The notes below the pieces were generated by a model that was not told the DNA's origin, searched no databases, and saw nothing but the letters and a program-made list of their open reading frames with translations. Positions 25,453-38,773 of a stretch of 64,000 nucleotides of DNA are shown piece after piece (within the stretch, counting starts at the first letter, position 1; each line of letters starts with the position of its first letter). This stretch comes from Todiramphus chloris collaris (Eukaryota; Chordata; Aves; Coraciiformes; Alcedinidae), in NCBI GenBank assembly GCA_025345505.1, contig JANVCC010000077.1, positions 3,008,446-3,072,445 on the forward strand. Reading direction: 5' to 3'. A program made the position numbers and the translations under genes.

Positions 25453-26650
25453 AAGGAAGAAGGCATGATCTGGATGGAAGGTGTGGCCAACGCAGCTAAA
25501 GATCATTTTGTGGTCAGTCCTCCTCAGATCTTGATAACCTGGGCCAAATCGCTGCCACAGATGCTTCTGTTAACCTCTGGCAGTTTAGCAGTGGTCCAGG
25601 CTGCACTGGGAGTGTGGTGGGGCTGGTGAGCTGGTACCCAGTCATGGTCCTCGGGGAAGGCAGAGTGGGAGCCCTTCCCCACAAGGTTTGTGTAGAGCTT
25701 TGCAGCTGAGAGTTGGGGCAGCCATGGAGCTCTGCAGGGCAAGGAGCCGCATGGAGACAGGTGTATTAACGTATTTATGTTGTTCTACAGCCCTACAGCC
25801 CAAAGAAGTGAAACTGTGATGTGCTAAAGCTACTTATCTGTTGCTTGTGACTACTGCACTGCTTCTCTGTAATCAGACAAAAAACTACCATATGAAGCCC
25901 TGTTTTGCTTCTCTTGATGTCAAGAAGAAAAGTCCCATTTACAGCAGTGATACAGAAAACAGGAAGGACCATTTGCTGCAAAAAAATAATTTGAAAATTG
26001 TCTTGAGGGGATGTAGGAGGGACTATAGAATAAACTTACCAGGTTTTATTAGGTACATGACACAAAAAGAGCAGAAAATTAAGAAGCCTTTTAAGAGGGG
26101 ACCCTATACAGCTGTAAACACCGAAGACAAACTCCTGAAAGCTGTGGATGATATTATACAGAGGCTTGAGATGTTATGAATCTGGGTCCTCTAGCAGATG
26201 CTGTTGAGAATCTAGTGATTCTTCAGTAATGTTTGTCCATATATAAGTGCCACAGAGCTTAATGTCTTCTCCTAACACATGCAGGGATCCTGTGTGTGAA
26301 GTGGCCAGCAAGCATTACAGCAGGGAATTTCAACCGGTAGCTGCTTCAGCCCCAGACAGAAGGCTTTGGGATGGAGGTAGCACTGTGCACAGTGGAGGGG
26401 GTGAGGATACAGCCACATGCTATTTGTCCCCTAGCAGGTAGGTCACTCTGGAGTGACTGACTTAGTGTTGCAGGACAGCGGTGGGACTCCTGGAAGAACA
26501 GGTCCTGTTACCTACAGAGGAAAGCATCCAGGCTGTGTGGGGAATTCTGCAGTCATCCTCACATGGCTCCTGGAGAGCTTTGCTTTCTCAGGGGCTGCAG
26601 CATGCTGCTTTGGTTCTGTATTGTGCTCACACTGTTGTTTTTAGCTGGGA

Positions 26651-26688
26651 GGTCACCATTAAACCACTGCCAGGTCACCATTAAACCA
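26651..26688 (+). repeat. Two-copy tandem duplication, period 22
   Basis: The 16-mer GGTCACCATTAAACCA occurs identically at 26651-26666 and 26673-26688, separated by six bases. Confidence 0.95.
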
Positions 26689-29600
26689 TGTCCATAAGCA
26701 CCACATCTATAAGAATCACCCACTATCAAGCTTATAGGCTTGAGCTGTGTCCTCTGATTTGGTTGGGCTGGTGGAAGGCTGGGAATCCACCATGTCCCTC
26801 TCCTACTGTGCAATCTTTCATGCAGTCTGAAGGCTTGCTGCTGTGCCTGCTGAGTTGCTTGCATGAGACCTGCATGTGGGCAGTTCTCCAGGACTGTGAC
26901 TCTGGCTTTAAAGAAGCTGTCTGCTGGAGTGGTTACTCCTTTGATGGTTGCTACCATGCTATGTCTTCAGCGGTGCCAAAGGCACTGATGAATGTAGAAT
27001 TAAATGATTGCTTTCAGCCAGATTGCAGCAGCTTACACAGCATACTGGGTTCACAGTTACACTGTGGACTGCTGCAAGCTTGAGAGGCATTAACTTTGCT
27101 GCGGATCTCTTTTGACTGTGTGAGCATTATGACCTTGTCTTGTCTGCCTGGTCCTGGGAGCAAGGGGCAGTCCAGCGGTATTTCTTTGATTGTCTGTATT
27201 GACTTACAGTTAACATTTCTGAAGGCTTTTAAAATACAAGTAAAATGTAACTCCTAGACCTTCTGGGAATACAGGTCTGAATTTTTCAGGTTTTATCTTT
27301 GTCATTGATCCTTTTCCAGTTACTTCAGCCAAAGGTGAGGAAGTGATGTGTGAATGATGGAGCAGCTCTTTTTTGTAACTAGGCTGTATGAAAGGGTCAG
27401 CTGTTAAGCTGGGATTCCTACAGAAGCCCCAGAAATAGGTTCTCTCTGCTTTTGTGCAGCCAAGACAATTACCCCAGGGAGAACGCACTTCAATGCACTG
27501 AATTGGCCTTTTTGCTCTTATGCTTTTTCTATTTGCCCCCCTGGAGAATGAACTGGACCAAGACTACATAAGGGATGTGTCTTGTGAGGTCAAATCCATT
27601 GCAAATATTTAGTATGGCCTTCACAGTAAGAACTGCTCAACTCAAGTTGCAAGAAAGTGAAGATAAATGATTCTGGTACAGGGTTTACTTTAAAAGCCTT
27701 TGGAATTGATTCTGAGCTTACTTGAAGAAGAAGGGCAGAATAGCTGATAAGGGTTTTCAGGTCTTCATGACATAGTAAATGGGCCTATAATTAAGTGGTG
27801 AACACTAACAAAACAGAAAGCCTCCTGTACTTAGTTGCCAGTGATGGTCTAGCATTGCTTCCAGTGTCCTGTTTCTTTTTAGATAGTTGTAACCTGGGCT
27901 GATAAAAGGTCCATTAATTGGTGGGCAGAAATACATCTTTCCAGGTGCAGGCTGAAGAGAAAATGAAAGGTTTTCCAGAAGTTTTTAGGAAATATTATTT
28001 CCTATTATTTTTATAGCAATATTTCATTATGCTATCTGGAAATATTACCCTGCTCACATAGTTCCTAACTTGGAGAAGGGAGGTACAAACAAATGTGCAA
28101 GAAGGTTACCATTCAGTGGTAAGTTTCAGATTTGTTTCTTTGGTTAGCCATGTATCACACTATCTGGACTATAGTTTGCATAAAACCATCATTTCAAATC
28201 TAGGAAACAATTGCCAGACTTCTGGGTATTATAGAGTTAGTAGATGTACATAGTTGATCTGCCATCCTGCTGAAATCAACCTTCATAAGCAAATCTGTCC
28301 TTGAGAGGGAAGATTCTAGATATGTTAGTCTTCTGGGTTTTGTGGAACAGGGGGCTCCACATTTTCCTATTAATAAAGAAGACCATAACCAATGGAGAGC
28401 TGCAACTGTGAGATAGAGGAAGGTGCTTGAACCCAATGTTTTTGGGCAGCTGACAAGTTTTCAGAGATGCATGAAATCATGTCAATGTGCACTTTTATTA
28501 CCTGCTTACTGGGCAGGGCACGTTTATAGCAAAGATAGAGGTGTGGTAGAGTACACATTACATGCAGTTATAATGCAGCTTTTCATCAAGTGAGTTTCCT
28601 GCAGGGCACAGCTACATGGACTGCCCCATGTGTTTGGTCTCAAAGCACAGATTGCCCAAGCAGAAAATGTAATTCTGCTTCTCAAGGCAAGAGTCACCAG
28701 CATTTGTCTTTGGCCTGCAGCAAAGGGAGACATACTAGCAGTGGAAGCCTTTTATTAAAAGAGCCTTCTGGAAAGTCTAGGGACAATGTGTTTAACATTT
28801 TTTTCTCTATGGTGTGTGGGTTCAATGTGAATGCAGAGCATGCCTGGACAGGGAAGGTGGCAGAGTATAATAATATCAGAAGGACCTGAGTGCCATGCAC
28901 TTGGGCAGGAGTGCTCGTTCCTGAGGAGATGAAATCAAGTCTGCTTTTGGTTACCTGTCTTGAAACTGCCTTTGCAGGTCCAGGTTTAATGTTCCTCCGC
29001 TGAGCTTTTCTGACAATTGACAGACTCTTAAGAAGAGGGAGCTAATGAGTAGAGGATCCTGGCAAGACTTCCCTATTTCAGGTGGACTGGAATGTCATGT
29101 GGGACAGCAATGCAGGAGATGAGTTCTGATGACGGATGTTCAGCACCAGGGCTTGCACTACATGTTCAGGTTCCTTCATACACAACAGCACACATGGCTT
29201 AGGGATTCAAAGACTCAAGGCAAAGTCATGCACATCATGTGTTAAGTAGGGTACTTGGGATAACCTGCTGTCGCCTGTTGGGAAGATCTTTTTTCCCCAC
29301 TTATCCATCTAAGTCCAGTTTAGACTGAACAGTCTAATTCTTCAGTGCTTCTCCACTGCTCTTTAGGCAGCAGTAATTATCCTGGATGTTGTATGATCAT
29401 CTGGCTTGTAAAATGTTCTCTAATACGGGTATGAGGGCATAGCCAAGCAAAAACTTGTTTGGGAATTGTGAGTAATCTGCAAAACTGGATCTGAGGTAGT
29501 GGTCTGTTGTCTTTAAAAAGAATGAAGCTGTCTGGCAGGGTTTCTGGACATTTTTAATAGGTTAATTTACTTATCCATTTTTCAGAGATGCCCCTGAACA

Positions 29601-30954
29601 TCCTTATTAACATGTATCAGAAGAAGGTGAACCTCCTCAAGAACTGGAAGAGGTACAATTTGGGGGGGAAAGAGGGGAACATTTTAAGCCAGCATCAGTG
29701 ACAAAGATGTGATGCTACATCTCAGCTTCTCCACGGAGTCTGTAGAGAGACTTAGATCCTTCAAGAAAGGTAGTGTCTGAATTCAGTGCCTATAGTAGGT
29801 ATAAGCAGAATGTCAACCCAAAAGAGCCTCTGACTCATTCAATGTTTTTTAGTCTTCGTGCTTGGTTTTCTAGGTGCCCTTCAGTTTTCAACTATGCTTG
29901 AAGATGTAATTTGATTGCTAGGGCCACCTCCAATCCCTCCATTCTCCTTTATGTGTGTAGAGTTCTTCCACCCTGATTTGTTCCTCCCACCCATCCCTTT
30001 GTATAGAACTGGCAAGCATCCTCCAACACAATGTGCCCAAAAAAGGATACTGCAGTTGTAAGGTGCTTGTCACCATCACACCTCGTTCACAGCAGGGAGA
30101 TGACTCAGCTGCCACCACACATGGCTTGGAAGTGTCACCAAGCGAACAATGACATTTTTCAAATGCAGTGGAATTTGGAAGTAGAGTAAAGAGGAGAGGA
30201 GGAGTTGGGCTATGAAAGGACATCGAAGAACATCAATGTTTCCAACAGTCTGAAGCTTTTAGTTACAGAAATATGCAAATTAGAAAAGTATAACACTGTC
30301 ACCTGAGCATGTTGCAATCTATTTTATTCTTTTATTTTACATTCAAGAGGAGGCTGGTCCAATAGTTAGACTTATAGCATATAATTAATCTAAGTTCACA
30401 TCCCTGTTCTGCATTAAATTTTTTGGATGTCTCTTGCCCAAACTCTAAAACAAAGTTGAAAATAGTGCTCCCGTCATGAGACCATGGGAAGGTTTCAGTC
30501 ACACTCTATATACATTGTTGTCATGGAGTAGATCTGATTGATGGAACTCCCTGAGGCATCACTGTTTGTGAAGAATTTGAAGCTCTTTTGATGGGTAAAT
30601 CCATGAAAGTGCAAAAAATTATTTTAGCTATTCTGGTGGAGAAAATACATTCCCTACTTGTGGTGGCAAAGTTTGGACTAAATGTAAATCTATTGTATTT
30701 AGATTGTACATAGATAAGGCTTGTGTGGTAACTGATACATAGAAGCAGCTTGTTTTGAAAGATAGGCTGCTTCAGTGCTTCAGATACTAAAGATGGTAAA
30801 ACAGATGTTGTTGAAACCCAAGCGGTCAGTCTGAATTTTTGTGTAGAGTGTAAGGGGAGTTTTCACTCCTGTGGATAAACCTCATATTTATTCTTCACAG
30901 AGATGGGCAGCTTCATGAACAGCTAAAGGAAGAACAACTGGGGTGTAAACTGGG

Positions 30955-31085
30955 ATTCAGTCCATCACAAACTTCCTTTGCTACTGTGGAGAAGTCACTC
31001 AGACACAGTGAGCCTTGGTTTACCTGTAAACCGGGAAAAACATCCTGCCTCGTAGTGGTCCTAGGTCCTAATGATCATTTGTCAG
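30955..31085 (+). mobile_element. Probable MIR-type SINE relic
   Basis: GAGAAGTCACTCAGACACAG, TGAGCCTTGGTTTACCTGTA and AACCGGGAAAAACATCCTGC resemble the MIR order CAAGTCACTTAA...GCCTCAGTTTTCCCATCTGTAAAATGGGGATAAT...CCTACCTC. It is diverged, and both ends are uncertain. Confidence 0.55.
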
Positions 31086-32819
31086 ATTCATTTTTTTAAA
31101 GACCATTGATGTGACGTTCTGCTGTCTGGGACACTAGAGAGCCCCATCTGAATGTAGCCTAAACCAAAGTTTCCTGATGCTCCAGAGACATTATGGGATC
31201 ATTTGTTGATGATGACATGAAGTCCTGGACAGAGTCCAAGTTTAGTGTAGTCCCATCTTGTCTATTAGAAAAATCTCCTTTCTATGTTCAGTAGGATGTG
31301 CTCTTCTCTGTTACGTGTGTGTATTGTGTGCTATTAAAACTGTTTCTTCCTAGAAGAGCTGTATTCTATAACTGGTAAATTTTTTATTATGGTAAAGCAG
31401 TGCATGGCATTTAAGTGTTTTGAGATTCCTTTTGGGAGAAAGAAACTTACAGAAAAGGATGAAAGTGGGAAGTGCCTAAATATGTTCTTTCTTTGTTAGA
31501 GCTGCAATCCCGGTGCTTAATGAACAGATGACAGTGATAAATGTTTAAAGAATATCATTATTGAACAAATGTTTCAAGGCAGCAGGTGGAAACATGGATC
31601 AAGCTAGTATTTAGGAGTCCAGAAACAGGGAAGCAAATGTGTGGAATGAATCTTCTGTGTCAAGAAGACCAGGTCTGTGATGTCAAAGGCATTGACTGTT
31701 TCACTACCTGATTAAACTCACTTTAAAACAAGATAGGGATCACTGCTACCAAAAAATTGTTCCGTAGTCCAATACTTATGATTAGAAATCTTTCTTTATT
31801 CCCTGGCTTAAATGTCAGTGTATGTTCTTTCCTTAATCAGTGAAGATTTGTACAGAGAACAATCATATCCGTTTTCTCTTTTATTTTTCTAAACTATGTT
31901 TCCCTTGTGGAATAGATTTTTCTCTTCCTGATCATACTGCTAGCCCTATTTGATACCACTTTATGATCTTAGTACATCTTTGTGACTATAGGTGATAGGA
32001 AGTGTCTGCCTTATCCCAGGGGAGAGTTCTTATAATGGTCTAACAGCTTTCTCTCTTACTGGAAAGAATGCACTTCATGTGTTGCAATTGCATTTTTTTC
32101 CCCATTCCTGCATTTTGTTGGTGTCATCTGCTGAGCAAGTAATACAACATGCTCTGTCTTTTCTTTTGATTAGCTCCTGGCTTAAAGCCATTTTGGGAAG
32201 TTGTTTCTGTTGTGTTTTTTTTTTTTTTTGGGGCAAAACGTGAGGGTTTTCGTTCTCGTTTTACCTCAATCCATGTGTTGATCTGACAGAGTGGGTCCAG
32301 CCAAGGAGGAATACCTGTTCATTCTTTTCTGCATGCAAGAATTCTGTTTGTTTGCTTGTTATGCTATGGTAGCCAAGGGAATTGTGCTGATTTGCACTTG
32401 TGGGTGTAACAGAGATGGATGAATTTATCTCTGTCCATGTTCTAGGGCTGGTCCAAACCTGCAAACAAGTATTGGGCCAACGTATATTTTGTTTGGAAGC
32501 CTTTTTGACTTGATCACATTGGAGGATGAAGTCTTATTTGCCAAATTACAAGGGCTCAGACTGAGTCATTCTACAGCAAAATAATACTGATACAGAGTGA
32601 AAAAACATCCCCATAGGAAAATGCTGTAGCAGACTAGAATTCATTCTGAAGGTTGACACACAACATAGTTTCCACTTAAAACCTTTATTGCAGACAAGTT
32701 AGCTAAACAAAGGAGTATCTGTGAAGAAAGCTGATGTTAAATAGTCATATCATCAGTTATTCCATACTACTGTCATGTTTAAGCTATTTCCCCTATAACC
32801 TGTTCATGTTTATTTGTTG

Positions 32820-32950
32820 TCTTTGGTTTTAGATTGCAAGGGTGCTGTATTGCTTGCTGTCTGTACAGCACCTTACTCCACATGCAATGATAACTGTCTC
32901 ATTGCTCTAGCAAGCATGGGAGGACAGAGATGAAATATTATATTATGTAG
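32820..32950 (+). repeat. Possible ancient SINE tail
   Basis: TTTAGATTGCAAGGGTGCTG, TGCTGTCTGTACAGCACCTT and ACTCCACATGCAATGATAAC loosely resemble the amniote SINE tail pattern (TAGATTGTAAGCTC...CTGTTTGTACAGCACCTAGCACAATG). The agreement is patchy, so a chance resemblance is possible. Confidence 0.3.
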
Positions 32951-35900
32951 ATCAATAGAGAGAATTCTAACAGCCTAAGATGGGGAGTTGTGGCCACAGT
33001 GTATGTGATCTCATTTTTCTGGTAGGACAATTTCACTTTCAAAATTTGTCATAGCTGTTGAAATGCTGTCCTTGGGTTGCAAATTATGACAATGCTCATA
33101 GCCCCACTGAGTACTGCCCTGGTTGATATAGATGCTCCTCTGCACCCTGACCTAGCACAGGATACTATTTGATTTTGATTTAAAAAGAGAAAGACTAGAA
33201 CTGATTGGCTGCTGTGCTGATAGTTCCCTCCTTTCTTCCCCTTCTCTTGGTGTAAGCAAGTCACACTAAGGTTAGATAAGATGGGAATTTATAGAATATC
33301 AATTCCACTTTCACTGAGATAAACTACCTCATACTTACAAGATAAAAGCATATAGACAGGCAGCAGCAACAGGGTATCTGATGATCTACCTATGATAACT
33401 GTCTTGCCTAGACACCACATCAGATTCCCTCCCTCCCCTTGGCAAGTAGATTAGAAATTAAATAGTTTTAATTTTGTAAATGCTCATCAGCTTAACAGAA
33501 TCAGTCATAGACACCTGCAAAGAAAATTTGGGAGAAGTTATGTCAGTAGTTTGGCTGATTTAATCTGTAAAGTAATAATCCTCCTAATTTACCTGTGTGT
33601 TGGTCACTCAGTAACCATGGAAGACTGCCTATCTGGATACATTGATCACAGCACACGTGATAAATGCCAGATGGGAAATTGGCACTGACCAGGATGCTTG
33701 GGGCTTCACTCTTCACTAGCAGCTCATGTAGGTGAAAGACATATTGTTGGTTTGGCTTCAATGGAAGAAAGGAACAGAGAAGAAAACCTTTTTCAGCTAC
33801 CCTCTTGCTCCAGTCAGTGTACCATTTCTTTTCAGTAGGAGACTCAGTGGTTTGTGGCTTTTTGTGCTGCCTGAGGGCTGCAATTCAGGTTCCTCTGGGG
33901 AGGATGACGTTCCTCAAAATGAAGGATGATCTTGGAAAACTCTTCATCTGGGACAACAACATTGACAACCAGTAGCCCAATTACCTGGATAAAAAGTAAT
34001 AGCTCAAGCTCATACTAAGAAAGAGCTCTGGTTTTGGTGGAGTCCTACCATATATTCCTATGCTCTATACTTAGCACAGCTATTCCTGGGAATAAGCCAT
34101 CTCTCCACGCTGCCCCTACTGATATGAGCTATCTCAGCCTCTCCACTACATGATTGCCATGCAGGAAATGTTACACCTTGTGTAAAGCATCTCACACCAT
34201 TCTTCCTTTCTATAAAGTTGAGCTAATAACTTTGAAAAATGTTTTTGAATAATGCTTTGAGGCTTACTAACCAAACCTGATATTTACTGTCATCTTTGTG
34301 TCTTCTTGTTTGCTTAGTGAATGCTGCCCAGCAGTGTCTTTCAGCGAAGCCATTGGTGGCAGTAAATTTGTCATTCTTCTATGTGTGTGTCTCTTGTGAT
34401 GGCAGTACTGAATAGGACTTTTTTTCATCACGATGACTACTGTCAGTTTATAGCAGAACTCACATGAGGAAGGCGGAAGCATCCAACAAACACTAATGGT
34501 AGAACTCTTGATACGTCCTCAATAAAAATGGCTTTGCGTAAAGAACAACCACTACTGGACTACAGCTTACTGATTATGTCCTACCATCCACACAAGCCTC
34601 TGAACACATTATGTAACTGTGGGGTACTGGAAGCACATGCACTATGATTACCAATGCACTTAGCAGGCTCTGTGACTGCAAGAGTTTAGAGTCTGGTCTA
34701 AACAGGCCTATTCATTCAGTGAGAAACCAATACAAACTCTGGGGTATACAGCTGTGATTTGCAATGAAGGCTTCAAAGATCAAGTGAGGCTTTAGTTATC
34801 GACCTATATGGGTGTCAGACTTCCATGAATTTATGTAGGGGTTAAGTGTTTGCATGTTTCCTAGGAAACAAGCCTAAGCCCTTAGGAAACAAGGGATGCG
34901 TTTGGTTGTGGCTTTTTAAAGGGAAGGAAGCATAAGCTAAAAGGAGAGATGCCTACAGCTGGAGCTGTGAGGCAAAAGTCAAGATTGAGAGATGAGAAGG
35001 AATGACGAAGATGCCTGACCTCAACAAGGAAGAGAAAGCATGGCTGCCTAACATGAGACAGTGCAGAATTTGAAATATGCTAATGTAAGATTTGGAAAGC
35101 AGATGACCTCTGCACCTAGCTACTCTGGTTACTAAAAATTATTCGGATCTGGCTGTATTTTTGCATGTTATCTCCAATCACAAGGTATCTTAGTCGTAAA
35201 TTTTCCTTCACGCAGACATAAAAATCTATTTAGGTTTCTAGCAGTTCAACACAATTTTTCCACCATTGTCTGCCAGCACCTCACTGTGTATAACTTGTTC
35301 ATAAAGACAAGGCCTTTACTGTAAGGAAGCCAGTAACAAGGCAATGAGTTGTTTCACAGAGTGGGCGGGGGAAAAAAAAAATAGTTATTCTGACAATTGT
35401 TGAGGAAGACTGACATTGCAGTGTAATAATATGCAGCCCTACTGTACCTTGTAGATACAAAAAACTTTTTCAGAGGAGAGTGTGTGTGTTCAAATTGCCT
35501 CAGTGCAAAACTTCCTGAGTTTCAAGCTACATACAGCACAGAAGTAAAGATATGTTTGGAGGAATAACTCAGGTGCTTTTGGGTTAACTTAAGATAGGTT
35601 CATGTCCACGCAGCATCCTGACTGTCATGCTTCAGTGCCTGCTAGACAAAATTCTCTGATGGAAAGCTTTTTGCTGAATAGTTATTTTCTTCAAATTTGC
35701 TTGTAAAATTGTTAGGTGCTTCTAAAAACATAAATAAAATGTTGTTTTCCATAAAAGCTTTCAAATAAGTTCTCATTATCTTCTGAAAAACATGAGGTTT
35801 TTAAATTTCTGAGAGGGGTGGGAGGAGTGAGCAACTTTCATGAGTTCCCTATTCTTTGTGTAAATTGGAACAGAGTGCAAGAAGTGGAAAAAAAATTGAA

Positions 35901-36071
35901 ATGATCAGAAAAATGTGTAAAATTATTGCTATTTTTAAACATACATAGCTTAATTTTCAATCTTTTTTATGGGAAAAAGAAACTGCCAATGGTTAAATTT
36001 CTGAGGCAAAAATACACATTTTATTTAAAATTTTGAAACACATTTTTCCCAAATGAGCTTCTGTTTTTTAC

Positions 36072-36088
36072 AAAAAAAAAAAAAAAAA
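36072..36088 (+). repeat. Poly-A run
   Basis: Seventeen consecutive A residues. The preceding sequence is AT-rich and not recognisable as a retroposed gene. Confidence 0.95.
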
Positions 36089-36562
36089 CCACATACAAAT
36101 GAGAAAATGTGGTAATCCAGCTTCTCCAAGTAGCCCGCTATGAGTTAGTTACCAAGAAGCCTGAAGTTTGGGGAGCCCTGAACAGCAGCTAGGGGAGCCT
36201 GCCCTTTAAGATGGCGAGCCATGGTAAAGCCTGAAATCTCTGTCTCTGAGATGGGGGAAGAAAAAGGGTCCTTGTAGAATCTCCTGCCTTCTGTCAGTGT
36301 TGCAACTCTGGCTGGTTGGCAGGCTGCCGTGGCAGATAGGAGAGAGACGTGCCTGTACCATGGAGTGCTTCAGAGCTGGAGGCTGTCTTTGGTTGTAGGA
36401 AGCAGGCTCGAGCAGAGGCAATTTTGTGCTTTTATCCTTGGCTTGATCCACAATCAGTTTTAAACTGTAGAACATATAATTATCAAGAAATCTAATAGTA
36501 AAATTCATTCAAATTACTATTATTTACATTAATTATTCCTTTTCCCACTTTAGACTTCTCAG

Positions 36563-36958
36563 TGGGGTTGAGTAGCCTGGAGACAAGGAGTTAGTCTCGG
36601 GGGTGACCTTATGGCTTTCTACTCCCTACAACTACCTGAAAGAAGGTTGTAGAGAGGTGGGGGCTGGTCTCTTCACCCAAGTAACAAGTGATAGGACAAG
36701 AGGCAACGGCCTCAGGTTGCACCAGTGGAAATTTAGATTGGATATTAAGAAAAATTTCTTCACCAAAAGGATTGTCAACCATTGGAGAAGGCTGCCCAAA
36801 GAAGTGGTTGAATTACCATGCATAAAGGTATTTAAAAGATGTGTAGATGTGGCTTTGAAGGAGAGGGCTTAGTGGTGGACTTGGCAGTGCTGGGTTAATG
36901 GTTGTAGTTGATGATCCTAAAGGTCCTTTTCAACCTAAATGATTTCTGTGATTCTATG
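36563..36958 (+). mobile_element. CR1 LINE 3' fragment
   Basis: It starts near a GCCTGGAGACAAGGAG-like stretch and continues through CTACAACTACCTGAAAGAAG, GTTGTAGAGAGGTGGGGGCT, AGGACAAGAGGCAACGGCCT, TTGGATATTAAGAAAAATTT and GGCTTAGTGGTGGACTTGGC, to the ATGATTTCTGTGATTCTATG tail. All are diagnostic of the avian CR1 3' region. It is 5'-truncated and non-coding. The 89-codon frame at 36603-36872 derives from it. Confidence 0.95.
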
Positions 36959-38646
36959 AAGACTGTGATGTGTGATTCTTATTCCCACCCCAATGTGCTG
37001 GTTCATGTGCCATGCTAATATGAAGCTCTTTAAGCGTGGAAACGTGAGACTGGGCCGTAAGTGGTGTGCACTACATCCAATATCATCTGCTCTTATTGTG
37101 CATGCAATATATAGCTGCATCTGTTCCTGAACTTGGTTAAGATAGTCTCAGCTTGGTGGCTGCAAATTATTAGTTTTCCTGCCCTTTGTATTGTGCGTTT
37201 AACATGAAAACAGTGACAGTCTCTGTACTACACCCAATATGACAGAGGCCCAGATGTGGTTGCATTCTTTAAGTGCTGTTGTAGTTCCTCTGCCAATGAG
37301 TTCTTGCCAGAGCTACGAAACCAAAATCCTGTGGATGTAGGTGTGTTTGTATTACGAGGAGGTCTCCCTCCTCTTCTCTTTTACCTTGATTTCCTATTTC
37401 CCAAAGCTAATGCTGACATCAGGTATATGTATCTTGTCACACAGACAATGGCTTCTTCTCTAAGCTGAACTATTCCTGTCTCAAAAGACTGGAGAATTTT
37501 GTGACTTACCCTGGAGCACTGTGATGTAGCTGGCAGCAATAAAAAAAGCTACAGCAGTTAATGAAGGAGGTCTTTTCTAGGCAATTGAGAGTTCAGGATG
37601 TACTCACAATTGAGCTTTTGTTTGCTGTTGTTCTTTTTAAATAACTAGAAATTCGGGGAGTGTGTTTAGGGAAGCCACTTTGATATGTTGGGTGCTTATC
37701 TATCCGGGGAGGATGTGGTCTGAGCACTGTGGACAGTTTCCTTCTCTGCGCAGAACAGAGCAAGGATTGTCCAAGTATGAGAAAGGCAAAGCAGTGATCC
37801 TTCAGACCATGGCCTTGTTACTCCGGGCTTTTATGTTCAGAATCAGGAATTTCTTTAGCTCTGCAATTTGTACAGCACTGTAAGGCAAAACAGATGAAAA
37901 ACACAGTCTAGGGGAAAGACTGAGGCTTTATCAGGTTCACACTGATGTTGCTCCCTTGATATCTTCGAGGCTTTTTAACAGATTTGCAGTTTCTCTGAAA
38001 GCATGTAGGGAGGTCTGGGACTTTGCTTTCAGAACTTGGGAGAGACTGGGCTTTGGAGGAATTTATACTATCATGCTTAATATATGTAATAATACGAAGC
38101 TGAATTTGTCAACTTTTGGCATCATGTAACAATTTGATTCTCACCTCTGTGACACTCCGTTCTTTCACTTGAGTGATGCACAACTTACTTTGGAGCTTTG
38201 GTGGGGGAAGGAACATATTTCCTTATGAGGTAGCTGATTCTGTGATTCAGGGGCAAAATATTAAGTAGAAATCCTGGTAGCCTGATCTCATTTGGCATAC
38301 TCCATACTCCAGTGATGTCAGTGAAAGGAGAAACAGGGCCATTTAACACCCCGAAATTGTCTGTCTGTGCCCATGTTCATCAGTCCAGTGAGCAATCTTT
38401 TTTGGTCACACCGAAGAGTTGCGTTAAACTGCTGCTATGACATCTCTGTATGAGGTGTCCACCTGTGTGAGATCTCTCCTTGTCTCAGGTTTTGCTGGTG
38501 AGCATGTGCTCCTGGCTGGTAGGTCTGCCCCAGGCCCTTCTAGACCTAGTTCAAATGATGACAAGAAGGGACAGTGGTGTTAGCTCAGCACCTTCCTTTT
38601 GTCTCAGGGCCATCCTGATACTGCAGGGATTTTTAAAGATGTACTG

Positions 38647-38773
38647 GTGTTTTGGCTTGGTTGTGGTTTTTTTTGTTTGTTTGGTTGGGTTGGTGTTTGT
38701 GTGGGTGAGGTTTTTTGGTTGGTTTTTTTTTGTTTTGGTTTGTTTTTTTATTGTTGTTATTGTTGGGATTTTT
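38647..38773 (+). repeat. Long GT-rich tract (TTTGG/GGTTTT/TTG units)
   Basis: About 125 bp made almost wholly of T and G on the + strand, with TTTGG, TTGGG and TTTTTTGG units and a terminal (TTG)n-like part. It forces a spurious Lys/Asn/Thr/Pro-rich reverse-strand frame. Confidence 0.9.

Larger units (their letters stand above)
20161..36562. other. Intergenic, no gene recognised
   Basis: Contents: short (GT)n runs (20454-20468, about 21179-21192), a composite CA/CG/TG/TA microsatellite (25018-25077), a GT-rich tract (25396-25452), a 22-bp tandem duplication (26651-26688), a MIR relic (30955-31085), an octamer motif (ATGCAAAT, 30273-30280), a possible SINE tail (32820-32950) and a poly-A run (36072-36088). 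Opposed open frames at 26559-27083 (132 and 131 codons) are mutually overlapping and unrecognised. Confidence 0.7.

Noticed and set aside
25841..26179. 112-codon Lys/Arg-rich + strand frame resembling a small basic protein
   Set aside because: No family recognised, and no splice or promoter signals. Composition follows A-rich DNA.
26559..27083. Opposed 132- and 131-codon frames
   Set aside because: They overlap each other antiparallel, and neither shows a domain, signal peptide or family resemblance.
36072..36088. Poly-A run as the tail of a processed pseudogene
   Set aside because: No coding remnant or target-site duplication could be recognised upstream.
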